Source of the DNA: Microplitis mediator
Taxonomy: Eukaryota; Arthropoda; Insecta; Hymenoptera; Braconidae
Assembly: GCF_029852145.1 (NCBI RefSeq)
Contig: NC_079978.1
Coordinates: 17,341,774-17,405,773 of the forward strand
DNA: 64,000 nucleotides
Direction of reading: 5' to 3'
Under the pieces are notes generated by a model. The model had not been told where the DNA came from. It searched no databases and saw nothing but the letters and a program-made list of their open reading frames with translations. The position numbers were made by a program, and so were the translations under genes. Shown in pieces: positions 20,871 to 31,472 of this stretch; position 1 is the stretch's first letter, and each line of letters begins with the position of its first letter.

Positions 20871-22742
20871 GGCGGGGGTGTTACGTCCAGCTAAAATGCT
20901 GAACGTTGTATTTTATTGCTAATTTCTGTTTCCTTTATTAAAATCGAGTCGACGACCAGATTTCATTTTTTTTTATTATTATTTTTTATTTCTCGATAAT
21001 ATTTAGTGATAAGACATAACGTAGTTGTAAAATGCTTTTAAGGGATTTAGACTTGTTTGCTTTGACATTTTTTGAAATGCTAGAGCAAACACCTAAATGT
21101 AATCTTAATGACCCCTCGGGCAATTGTAAAGGCCCAAAGGCCATCTGGAAACTTTTTTTGAAGAAAACCAAAAATATTTATCAACAAAAGTGTACGTGGA
21201 ATATATTTTTCGTTATAAATAAATATAATCTTAATCCCTTACTTTCTCTTTGAGTACACTTTTGTCGAGACATTTTGGTATCACAAAGCAAATAGAAAAG
21301 GTAAATTTTAATGACGAAATAGTCATTAAATAAAATTCAATAATTTAAAACAAATGAAAAATATTCAAATAAACAATTTAAAAGAATAAATAACAATCCA
21401 ATAAATAATTTTTAAAACGTAATACTTCCTAAAATAAAAGAATATTCAAATAATCGAATTCTCAAAGAATAATTAATAACCAAACAAATAAATAAATAAA
21501 TAAAAAATCATGAGTAATTTAAAATTTAAGATAGAAAATATAATTTTTAAATATTGTAAATTAGAGTCGGCTGACTAGCAACCTAATAATATTTTCTTTA
21601 ATTATGATCTTAATAATTTTTACTTTTTAATATTATAAATAGAGTCCGCTGCTAGCCACCTATTTTAAATTCAAATTAGGATTTAATTGACTAACAAAAA
21701 TATTAGAAAACTTATAACAACAAATAAATAATATAGGCTCAACGCCAATCAAAAAAATATAATGTTAATTAAAATTAATATTTTAAGTTAACAAATCATA
21801 ATATTACAAAGAATTATAAATAAATTTAAATAATTAAATTTAAAATATTGTTATAAGTAAAATATTGTACATGTGGATGTATTTGTGGGTGCGCACGCAC
21901 ATAGGCCCACATAGGGGTGTGCCCTTACCGCTTTCCTAAGGTGAAAATATTAATGAAAGGGAAAGGACCCATAGGAACTGTGTTCCGATTGGACACAGTT
22001 TTCCCCCAAACAATAGACGAAATAGGATCCGATAAAAAAACATAAAAAGGGTCGTTAAATACAAAAATAGTTAGTTCCGGACAAGAGTTCCATTGAGGCA
22101 ATGAAGTTCAAGTCACAGTGTCTTCACAAAAGTTAAGTTACACTAGTTCCGTACTAGTTCGATTAAATACAAGTGTTCTCACACTTTTACACTAGTTCCG
22201 TACTAGTTCAGTTTTTATACAAGTGTTCTCACACTTTTACACTAGTTCCGTACTAGTTCAGTTTTATACAGTGTTCTCACACTTAGATTTATTTTACACT
22301 AGTTCCGTACTAGTTTATATTATACAAGTGTCCGCACACTTACATTATCAAGCGTTTTATTAAAATTAGTGATTTTATAAGTCTAAATTTAACGGTTAAA
22401 ATAAAATTGTAAGCGAAAGTAATACATCGAGTCAGTGTAAACTACGACCATACAAACATCCAGTTGCTGCAACTACAGGTACTGTAATTTTTAAGTTTAT
22501 GTTGTATTAAAACAAAAACATTTCCAACACCCGAAAATATCGTGAAAGTTGTATTGTATTCAAAATTCTATAGTGCTCTCTAGTTATTAAAACGAATTTT
22601 ATTGTAAATTAGAGTCGGCTGACTAGCCACCTAATACTTTCATAAAATAATATCAGATTTTATTGTATTTATATCATCGAAATTGTTAATTGTATAATAT
22701 AGAGTATTTTAATTGGTACATCAAACATCTTTTATTTCAACA
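20871..22742 (+). repeat. Polypurine tract and putative 3' LTR of the env-bearing element
   Basis: GGCGGGGG (20871-20878) is followed by TGTTACGTCC at 20879, as expected for a tract and LTR start. The LTR end is uncertain. TTTCAACA at 22742 gives TGTT...AACA termini and 1864 bp; an earlier GAGACA near 21270 is an alternative. Inside, a 35-bp TAGAGTCGGCTGACTAGC word occurs near 21563 and 22610 and a shorter form near 21645. No 5' LTR is in the window. Confidence 0.45.
22138..22345. repeat. Four-copy tandem repeat
   Basis: Units of about 50-56 bp contain ACACTAGTTCCGTACTAGT (itself nearly palindromic) and ACAAGTGTTCTCACACTT. It lies within the putative LTR. Such arrays can act as LTR enhancers, but nothing here proves it. 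Confidence 0.75.
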
Positions 22743-23261
22743 CACCTCCCAGATAATTACACTCAGTGTGATCTCGCTCTAGTGGTCGAAAGACTAGGGC
22801 CGAAAATAAAAATAATAAATTTTGTCATATAATTATGATTTTTGTATAAAAGTTAAATAAATAAAAGATGAAATATTACATGAAGATAACAAACAAATAT
22901 TATTTACTTATTGACAAAATAAAAGACTTAAATATACTCATATACAGAATGCTGCTGTACTCGCGCGCTTACATCTGTTTTTAGTTCACTGGTTGGAACC
23001 AGGGACTAAAAGTTCACTGGTTGAATCAGTGGAATTTCACTGGTTCATTTTAAGAGAGTACAATATTATTTATCAAATGTTTCAAAAAAATTTGTTAATG
23101 TTAGAAGTCAAAAAACTGCGTCAAATGCCTTTTTGAACGTAAAAATCGATTCATTCTTTCCATAGGTATTCCTGATTTAAATTTAAAAGCACGATTTACT
23201 ATTGTATTTTTTTTGTTAGTTTATAACTTCAATTTTTGCAATGGAAGGTGTGACATTACTA
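22743..23261. other. Non-coding segment
   Basis: Flank after the putative LTR. It contains three GTTCACTGGTT words near 22985-23045. No gene seen. Confidence 0.4.
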
Positions 23262-23385
23262 TATTCGAGCTTGAAGAGCTCAAAAATGTATGAACAATAG
23301 TACTTTCAAGCTCACGAGTTCGAAAATAGCTGAAAGTTTCAGAGCTGGCCCGCAGGGTCAGGCGGTTTTCAGATTTGAGAAACAA
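23262..23385 (+). repeat. TTAACTTCCCGC family, 3'-end fragment
   Basis: Carries only the family's distal end: GAGCTTGAAGAGCTC words and GCTGGCCCGCAGGGTCAGGC. Confidence 0.5.
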
Positions 23386-23609
23386 TTTTTCAGGAAATAA
23401 ATGAGAAAACAACAAAAGTTTAATATTCTGAAAAAATTAATGTAATTTTTATCTTTTATTCATAAAATAATTAAATACAACTGTATAATCGACATTGTCA
23501 AGTATTTTATAAAAAATATATTAGAAAATTGACGGCTTTTACTTAGATTTAATGAGGTAATTGAATTTCTGAGTGAGTTTTTGTATTTATTAAAGAAAAC
23601 TCTTCTTAA

Positions 23610-24028
23610 TCAACATTCAAATTTTTTCTCTTCCTTAACAGTTTCGTCTTTTGAAATCACTGTAACTTCTTGCGAAGTTTTAGTTTCAAGTTTTTCAAGT
23701 TCTTTTGCGGTTTCCATAATAGCGTTTATTCGTGATCGGAAAAGGAAGTGCAATAAAATCCAGCAGAAAGAAATTTTCAGTATAAGAGCGTCCCCGTTTT
23801 CCCAATGATCGAGGGAAAAAATTTTTATGAATTTTTCGGATGTTCTGAAGTCTTGTAAGAAATACATAAAGTGCTGTAACTTGTCCTCATTGTAAAGTAA
23901 ATTGCATTCGAGACTGCGGGTGAATTCAGACCAGAGTAAGAATGCGATAGTGAAGAAAACAGGAAGATTTAATCCCCAGCGAGTTCGAAAATCGAATCCG
24001 TGGAAGAAACGCAAAATTATACTGTTAG
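23610..24028 (-). CDS. Exon 4 of chitin-synthase-like gene
   Basis: 419 nt after a TTATTTACAG acceptor. It encodes the final 138 residues: FFHGFDFRTRWGLNLPVFF, a middle hydrophilic region, and the helix ALILKISFCWILLHFLFRSR. An acidic/basic tail ends in TGA at 23610. AATAAA follows on the minus strand at about 23590. No donor-like GTRAGT was seen before the stop. Confidence 0.65.
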
Positions 24029-25249
24029 CTGTAAATAAAATAATTATTTAATTATTTCGGAACATAAATAAATTACACTGTAAAAAGTTAACGGAGTGGA
24101 TAATTTTTTGTTTATGCAATCTTCTCGGAGGAATTTCCACTCCAATGAAGAGTTTTGGAAAATGTTAATTTTAAAAAAACTCTGTAGAATAAAATTTGAC
24201 ACAGAAAACAAGGATTCTTTGCGTCAATCCTTTTTTTCTGTGCATCGCAAAAACTCGCGAAATAAATTACGAACACATTGTGAGGGTTGGATTTTATATT
24301 TAAACATTTATAGTGAATTCGTAAATAATTACGAGCTCCTTTTCCATACATTAAAACCTTGATATATTATGTGTTAATTGTTAACACCTGAATAAATTAC
24401 TTATAAAAATAATAATGTTTCTCATAAAAAAGTTACTTCTATTAAATATAAATTTTTAAACTCCGAAGCAGAGTTAATGCGGATGTAATGAAATCCGTGT
24501 CCCAGCAATCACTGCTCAAAAAAAAAATCCCTATTCACTCCGTATGCGGAGTGATTTTTTTCAACTGCGGAACTCCGCGTGACGAAGGGAATTCGGGTTT
24601 AAATAAAATCCAGACTGATTTCTGATTTTTTACAGTGTAGTTCATTAATTAATTGATTAAAATACTTACGTTTCATATTAACGACAATAGATAACATTAC
24701 TTGGAATGACACGATCAAAATTGGTAAACGTAAACCTCCGTTAATTGTAATTGGTTCCGTATTACGGTCAGAAGGCTGCAAAGTTGTATTATAATTCCTG
24801 AATGCAGGCCCAGCCATTGTGAAAAGTTCTGTTACGTTATAACGCTGGTTTGCCAATATTGTCAATGAACTTGCAATGAAAACAATTATTTTCCAAAGCG
24901 ATACCCATGCGAAAATTGAATCTTTTACGGGATTCAATTTTTCACGAGCTTTTATAATAGGGGAGAGATTACCTAAAAAGTACAAAAATAAGGTATTAAC
25001 TTCCGAAGACTTGCGCAAAATTCTAAGGCTATATAAATTTTTAGAAAATCTTAAAATTGTCTAAAATACTGCAGATTTGTATTTCAATTTTCTAGGATAT
25101 TTAAAATTCCAAGACTGTCTAGAAAATTCAGGAAAATTTTTCTAATGTATGAAATATTCTAGAAAATTTCCAAAAACATTCAAAACAAGTAAGTGTAGTC
25201 TAGGTGGTCATTTTTGAAAAATCGTTTTTGTTTTTTTTTATATTTTTTT

Positions 25250-25292
<43 letters not shown>

Positions 25293-28200
25293 CCAAGTAT
25301 ATTGTGCCGAATTTTTATGGAGATCCGAACAGTGTTTCGAATCTGTGAACCACCGCAGCTTGGACATATCAAGAGAGAGCAGAGCGGAAAAAAAGAAGGC
25401 CAGTTATGAACAAGAAAAAGGCACTTCGTATGATACAGGCATTGCAGATTAAATTTTGGTAATTTTTTTTTTTTTATTCAAAAAAACTTTAAACGCGTTT
25501 ATCTCGAAACAACGTTTTCGCCGACGCCAATCACGATTTCTCCGAAACCCGTGAGCTGATCCTTTTAACCACATATTCTACACATAAGTACTTACAAGAT
25601 AGACTAAAATCATATTGAAATTTTTATTTTAACTAATTTTTTTTTACAAATAACTATAACAGGGCTAAGCTGCTACTCTGGTCGTCCTTACAAAGGGCGC
25701 CACTGGAAGTAATAACGGTCTCCCAGAGCCGGATCTTAGATCGTCAGGGGCGGTGTAAAATTGATTTGTAAGAGAAGGAAGAGGAAGGATAATTTATAAT
25801 TAATTAATTTGTTTCACTTTTAACCTTTATTTATTAAACCTTGACAATATTTATTTAAACCTTTATTTTATAAGCCTTGTAACCTTTTATTATAAACCTT
25901 TTTACCTTTTATAAACCTTTATAAACCTAACGTCAAGTACCGTTGACAATCTTAACCCAATAATTAATAACGCCAACTACCTTTGGCTATATCACACACA
26001 CACTCACACTGAGTCCCCTGGACTATTATTACGCACACAACTTTTCTTAACTATTTTTTCCACGCGGTCATCGAGACCGTCTACGTGGCTAAAATCTAAA
26101 ACTATTTCCCGCGTGGTCCCCTGGACCCTCTACGTGATTACACTTATTCAATTATTACCAATTTCAATAACAACGCTTTCTACACTCACACACTTTACAA
26201 TATAAAATTCCATTATACCTATTTTCTGATTAAAATTAATTCCCATATAATTATTTATTACACTTTAAAATCACTAGTCAATTAACAACAACTAATTTCT
26301 TATAACCGTTAACCTTTTTTTTATTAACACTTTTGTTAAGCCGGTTTTAGGATTTAATTTATTTAACCACTTAACATTGTATTCACTGACTTTATATCCA
26401 ATACTCAAAACTTGAACACGTTTTACTTTACGACATATCCAACGTTTATATTTTATTAAATTACTTAAATTAATTATAATTAATTTATCCTATTATTAAT
26501 GACTAGATAATTCTGACTAGATCGCCATTGCTTTTCCGGCGAATGCTTTACACAACCTACCTGGAAAATTCCAGAAGAATTTTCCGGCGATGCTTTATAC
26601 AACCTGCCTGGAAATCCCGTGTAAAAAAATTTTTATTCATAATGAATTTAGATCTAAATTTCATCACGAAATTCAGATCGTGACACAAATATGACTTTCA
26701 TCATGAATTTGTATCAACAATTTCAATTACGACAAAATGATGACTCAGTCAAATTTTTACCCAAGTGATCCGAAGTTCATTCACTAAATTAATTTTACAA
26801 TCGAAACTGATTTACGATAATCGAGTACTTGATAGAAGAAATTTATTGGTAATTTCTGAGTCGATAAATTTGACGAAAGGTTTAATTCAGTCAAGTTTCT
26901 ATCGAAGTCATCCCAAGTCCAATTCAAAGACATAATAATAAATTTTTAGAAGTGATACGGATTTACTAGACGAAAAATTGTGGGAGCAAATTCATGATGA
27001 AAGTCATATTTGTGTCACGATCTGAGTTTCGTTATGAAATTAAGATCTAAATTCATTAGGAACAAAAATTTTTTTTACACGGGATAACAAAGCTAATTAT
27101 GTTGAGACCGGTTTTCGATTGAATATTACACGAAAATAATTACGACAATACTTCGCGGACACGACGTTTAATTATATGTTTTAATTAATAAATATTCTGG
27201 GAGTAGTCTACAAAATACCTATTACGATTTACGTTGATTCTTACACCGTCGGTTGTCCAGTATTAGTTGTCCTGGTTCGGTATTTGTCCTGGTCCGTGTA
27301 TTATCTCGTGGTTCCTCGGTCCTCCTGGCTCGGTGCTTCCCGGTTGTAACTTTGGGCGTCTAGATGGTTTGCCCGATCCTACTGACTCTGTCCCTGGGTG
27401 CGTCTAGGTCGTCACCCAGTCCTGCCGACTCTGTCTTGAACGTCTGTTCAGTCTGGTCGTTCCGGTCACTACTGTCCTTTTTCGCTGTTGTCTTGTAGTT
27501 TTATTAATTTCGATCGATTATTTTCGGCAATGATCAGAAAACTCCTCCCTTGATTAATTTTGATTGGGCCTAGCGTGAGAGTATTTTCAATTAGCGCGCC
27601 CGGCGACAAGTCGAAAAACTTAATCGAATGCTCATTTGGGGTAGCAGGTAAGGTAGGTGACCATCGGTGTTAAATCACGATTTTGGTCAATAAAATGACC
27701 CAATTTACCCCGTTACATAACAGCGAAAAAAAACACTTTTTTTCATTTTTTCTTATTTTCGTTAGTTAAAATTAGTAAAAATGGTCCAAACTTAATTTCG
27801 CTAGTCTATCTCATAGCTACTGTCATACCGAATCTAAAACACTTCGATTTTTTTGTTTCAGATAAGCCGTTGCTGAAATATCATGATTGAGCTAACCTGC
27901 CTTTAAATTATGGCGCTCCGTGAAAGTATACTTTTTGTATGAACATACTTATAAAAATGAATAAAGAAATTTTTTTTTTTATAATTCAAGACTTCATTTA
28001 TCATCCCTGACAGTGCTTGTATACTTATCTTTCATAACAAGCTTGCAAGAAATTCCCAAAAATCGACAATTTTTTTAGCCCACGAACTAGACTACACCCT
28101 TAAGAAAATTTTCTATAGGTCTTAAATATTACAGAAATTGGTAGCAACTTTCTATAAACTTTTATATAATTTAAAAACTGACAGTGAGAATCGATGAATT

Positions 28201-30082
28201 TTTAAAACGGTCTGCACTGAAAAAAATAATTGCTAGCTGCTAGCGATTTTTTTCTTTAGCAGCTAACGATTAAAAATCGCTAGCTGGAAGCGATTTTTTC
28301 GATAGCTGCTAACGATTCTTTCGCTAGTTTCTCGGACGGTGTACTTTTAACTCGGTGTGAGTGTTATTTTATACACCGTTCGGTGTTATTAGCTATATAT
28401 GTATATACATAGGGAAAGTGGGACAATATGGGTCACTTAAGAAAACAAGGCTTATATGTAATGTAAGTGCTTATATTAGGGTGGCGCAAAAAAACCGACT
28501 ATTGCACACCTCAAGCGCGAAAGCGCAGGTGTGCTTTATGGACGGTTTTTTTTATTCGACTATTTTACTCACATAAAAATCTTTCTACACTATTTTTATT
28601 CCACCAAGATAGGTAAAATTGTATTCTAGCATATAGAGAATTTATTCAGGAACAATTTGAACCCAACATTAAGTCGATTTATTATTTTATTCGTTTAAAA
28701 TAAATTAGTTTAACTCAAGAAACTAGTGCTGTCAATTGTTACGTATGAAACTTCGTAAACACGATAACTCTCGATGGATACCGTTAATCGGCCTAACTTT
28801 TTTTTTATTGTCTTTGTATTTTTTATTACAAGAACCCTTATGAAAATTACTATCTGAATCCTTTTAGTTTAATTGTTACTAATTAACGACGTAAAACTGA
28901 TTATTCGTGAAAAATTTAGCTGCTATTTTTACTGTTGTTATTATTTTTTCATTTTTCTCTCTATCAACTACTGGTGGCAGCACTAGCGTTTCAATATGTT
29001 TGAAAAAAAAAGACATCTAAGACAAAAGGCGGGATATTTAAAAAAAAATGTTAATAAAAAAATATTAAACTGAAAATAAGAAAAAAAAAATCAAATTGAT
29101 AATTTGTAAGTTGAATCAAAGTTCATAATAAAAAAAAATACATTAATATTATATAATAAAAGTAGTGATTAAAAATAAAATGAGCGATTGAGGTGTGCAC
29201 TTTTGGATTTTCCAACATTTTTCTTTTTTTCCATCTCGCATGAAAATTTGTTGGTTTACGATGTTTTAAGAAGCCTCTCCACAAATCAGCTCGATAAAAA
29301 ATTTTTAAGAGGTCGCTCACGAATTTTGAAAATATCAAAAATGATCGAAATACTGATTTTTATTAAAATTTTTTTTTTTTTCTCGTGGCAGCAATAGTTT
29401 ACATTTGTAAAATCATGACTATGCTGAAAATTTCAGCCCAAAATTTAAATATTTAAACGGCGCTCAAGAATTTCAAATATTAACTGATAATATGTAACTA
29501 ATAGTTTGAATTAGTTTTTATAACTCAATTATTGTCATTTCACTTAAATATAACTTTTGCATAACCAAAAATATACAGGACAGTCTTAAACAATAAAATT
29601 TGGTAAGTTTTGAATAAGCGAAAAAACCTCTAAATTGGATTAAAAAATAAAAAAGTATGTAAATAACTTATTATTTCTATTTCTCGGGTTATATTTTCAT
29701 TCATTGTCATGCAAATTGATGGTGAAAAAATCGAGAAGCTTTATTATTAATATTTAAGGGTCGCTCAAAAACGTCCAAGAGACTGCGCTCGGAAACATTC
29801 AAAATTCTTGAGCGCCGTTTAAATATTTAAATTTTGGGCTGAAATTTTCAGCATAGTTATGATTTTACAAATATAAACTATTGCTGCCACGAGAAAAAAA
29901 AAAATTTTTAAATAAAAATCCGAATTTCGATCATTTTTGATATTTTCAAAATTCGTGAGCGACCTCTTAAAAATTTTTTATCGAGCTGATTTGTGGAGAG
30001 GCTTCTTAAAACATCGTAAACCAACAAATTTTCATGCGAGATGGAAAAAAAAAAAATATTCGGTTTTTTTGCGCCACTCTAG

Positions 30083-30125
<43 letters not shown>

Positions 30126-31472
30126 CTAATAATACCGAACGATGTGTAAGATAACACTCACACCGAGTTAAAAGTACACCGTCCAAGCTACTAGCGAAAA
30201 AATCGTTAGCAGCTAGCGAAAAAATCGCTTCCAACAAGCGATTTTTAATCGCTGCCTGTTAGCGAAAAAATCGCTAACTGTTAGCGAAATATCGCTTGCA
30301 GCTAACGATCAAAAATCGCTAGCTGCTAAAGAAAACAATCGCTAGCAGCTAGCAATTATTTTTTTTCAGTGTGATTTTCAAAATTCGTGAAAAAACGTAT
30401 GAACCGTTTAAAATATTCTATAAAAATTGAGTCTTCAAATGAACTTTCTAGAAAATCTCAAAGTTTGTAAGCTGACTAAAAAATTCTAAAAAAAAATTTA
30501 AGCCGTCTTCATTATTCTAAAAAGTATAGAATAACTTACCAGTAAAACTGAATCTAGAATTTGAAACATCTTGCCAAAGTCCGCCATGAATGAAAACCAA
30601 TGCCAGGATAGTAATCCAGCAATCGCTATTATTACGATTGATTCCATCAAACGGATTGAACATCGTGAAACGAAAGAAAATCCCCAAAATCACAATGTCG
30701 GTCACAATCAGCAAACTTTTGAGTTTAATATCTTTAATTTCAAAAATTGTCGATATCAGATTGTGCAGTCCCCACTCGACCACGCACCAAATTATGAACA
30801 AAATGAAACGACTGAAATTTTGTTGTGGTAAAGTTTCTTGTGGCAGAGATATTTCTGGCAAGACTGCGAAGATCATCAACGCAATTCCAATAGTGTGGAA
30901 AGTTTCTGGAATAATTACTGATAAAAATTGTCCAGCTGAAGGCTTATTTCTAGCTCTTCTGGAGCACACGAATGAATTTATTAATTCGGGAAGGGTATAT
31001 GCTATAATTAAACACCATATCCACACTATTCCTCTCTCTTTTGTCAGGAAGATATCCACCCTGCCAATTCGTCTTCCGCGATAGTCTTCTTCAAGGACAC
31101 AACCGTGCATATAGTAGCCACCTATCTGGTTAGTCATCGACAAAAGTGTTCCTTTGGTCGCGACAAGGGTGAACATGAATATAGTTGAGAATATCGAGAC
31201 CAAAACTAACAGGGGTGGGGTGAGAAGAAATAATAGGACCAGAATTATCGTGAAATGTATAAAATTTATTATCCATCTATTCAGTGAGGGCCTGTGTCGA
31301 AATATTTTTATGGAATTCACGGAATCGAATATTCGCGCCCTAAAAGTAAAAAAAAAATATAATTACTATTTATTTTATTATAAATTAGTTAAGATACTTA
31401 CGGATATTTATAATTCCTCAGCAATGGAGATTCGGCTTCGGATTTGGTCGAACTGAACTTAGCAGCCGTCAT
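23610..31472 (-). CDS. Chitin-synthase-like protein, N-terminal membrane half only
   Basis: Four exons on the minus strand join to 531 codons including TGA: 31472-31402, 31339-30540, 24972-24670 and 24028-23610. All junctions are GT-AG with GTAAGT donors, and the phases (2, 1, 1) match. About nine to ten membrane segments are visible. Blocks such as RGIVWIWCLIIAYTLPEL (about residues 126-143), ETFHTIGIALMIFAVLPE, WITILALVFIHGGLWQDV, ELFTMAGPAFRNYN and WILLHFLFRSR follow the order of the membrane domain ahead of the catalytic domain in insect chitin synthases. The protein stops after a Lys/Glu-rich tail. No family-2 glycosyltransferase domain (no EDR or QRRW) is present, and AATAAA follows the stop at about 20 bp. 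Full family members are about 1500 residues. So this is either a half-gene paralogue or a missed upstream part of a longer locus. A TTTTTTTCAG acceptor at 31490 suggests an untranslated first exon. Confidence 0.7.
24670..24972 (-). CDS. Exon 3 of chitin-synthase-like gene
   Basis: 303 nt, acceptor TGTACTTTTTAG, donor AAAC|GTAAGT (phase 1). It encodes residues 291-392, with a helix around FAWVSLWKIIVFIASS, a loop containing ELFTMAGPAFRNYN and a helix around LPILIVSFQVML. It is separated from exon 2 by a 5567-bp intron. Confidence 0.7.
25252..25292. repeat. (TATATG)n microsatellite
   Basis: About seven units of TATATG inside the decayed transposon. Confidence 0.9.
25340..25452 (+). pseudogene. 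C-terminal remnant of a Mutator/Kolobok-like transposase
   Basis: A short frame with SRESRAEKKKASYEQEKGTS and ending TGIAD-stop. It resembles the end of the 584-aa transposase at 34501, whose tail has a basic region and then YGPGIDD. The catalytic part is gone. Confidence 0.5.
25704..27717 (-). repeat. Possible solo LTR (gypsy/BEL type) with a PBS stub
   Basis: Read on the minus strand it starts TGTAACGGGGTAAATTGGG at 27717 and runs about 2 kb to TTACTTCCA near 25704. GTGGCGCCC follows, which looks like the start of a tRNA primer-binding site. TATAACAG and CATAACAG bound the two sides (25667 and 27717). No coding region survives. Boundaries are uncertain. Confidence 0.35.
26616..27083. mobile_element. 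Foldback MITE with CCCGTGTAAAA ends
   Basis: Inverted arms of about 105 bp start CCCGTGTAAAAAAATTTTT and share ATGAATTTAGATCTAAATTT, CAGATCGTGACACAAATATG and TTCATCATGAATTTG. It is 468 bp. AT flanks both sides (a possible 2-bp duplication). It is nested in the LTR-like segment. Confidence 0.75.
28479..30079. mobile_element. TA-flanked element with GGGTGGCGCAAAAAAACCGA ends
   Basis: Ends GGGTGGCGCAAAAAAACCGA and its near-complement TCGGTTTTTTTGCGCCACTC, each flanked by TA (28477-28478 and 30080-30081). Inside, arms 29223-29475 and 29796-30050 are inverted copies (CACAAATCAGCTCGATAAAA and others). A TTGCAC-type element occupies the left part. No coding. Confidence 0.7.
28503..29213. mobile_element. 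TTGCAC(G/A)CCTC element, copy 2
   Basis: Left end TTGCACACCTCAAGCGCGAA and right end GAGGTGTGCACTTTTGGATT are inverted partners. The same pair bounds 40477-41090. It contains a GTGGCAGCACTAGCG block and no gene. Confidence 0.55.
30084..30123. repeat. (TA)n microsatellite
   Basis: About 20 TA units inside the GCTAGC-word MITE. Confidence 0.95.
30540..31339 (-). CDS. Exon 2 of chitin-synthase-like gene
   Basis: 800 nt after a TTTACTTTTAG acceptor, ending TTTACTG before GTAAGT (phase 1). It encodes residues 24-291 with six or seven hydrophobic segments and the best family blocks (WIWCLIIAYTLPEL, ETFHTIGIALMIFAVLPE, GGLWQDV). Long plus-strand frames opposite it are antisense shadows. Confidence 0.75.
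31402..31472 (-). CDS. Exon 1 of chitin-synthase-like gene
   Basis: ATG at 31472 encodes MTAAKFSSTKSEAESPLLRN and then YKYP, ending TATCC before GTAAGT (phase 2). It is short, cytosolic and hydrophilic, as is usual before the first membrane helix. Joining to exon 2 restores a continuous frame. Confidence 0.65.

Larger units (their letters stand above)
25196..28096 (+). mobile_element. Decayed Mutator/Kolobok-like transposon
   Basis: Inverted ends GTGTAGTCTAG at 25196 and GGGTGTAGTCTAGTTCG (complement) at 28080-28096. TTAA follows the right end; the left copy is degraded. A transposase C-terminal remnant lies at 25340-25452. The trailing CTTTAAACGCGTTTATCTCG resembles CTTTAAATGCGTTTTTCTCA after the intact transposase at 36255. 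An LTR-like segment interrupts the 3' part. Confidence 0.5.
28215..30371. mobile_element. MITE with CACTGAAAAAAAT ends and GCTAGC words
   Basis: Inverted ends CACTGAAAAAAATAATTGCT, with the 2-bp duplication TG at 28213-28214 and 30372-30373. The subterminal parts are built from repeated CTAGCGATTTTT and AAAATCGCTAGC palindromic words. The middle was taken over by a 1.6-kb TA-flanked element. Confidence 0.8.
24973..30539 (-). other. Intron 2 of the chitin-synthase-like gene, packed with nested elements
   Basis: GT-AG intron of 5567 bp. It contains a decayed TTAA-type transposon (25196-28096) split by an LTR-like segment, which is itself split by a foldback (26616-27083). It also contains a 2157-bp MITE (28215-30371) holding a 1.6-kb TA-flanked element that in turn holds a TTGCAC-type element. 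The splice sites remain canonical. Confidence 0.7.

Noticed and set aside
22923..23050. Possible coding or regulatory array of GTTCACTGGTT words
   Set aside because: Only three short, irregular copies. No open frame or consistent spacing.
30571..31084. Plus-strand frames of 86 and 164 codons
   Set aside because: They lie opposite exon 2 of the chitin-synthase-like gene, which has splice sites and family motifs on the minus strand.
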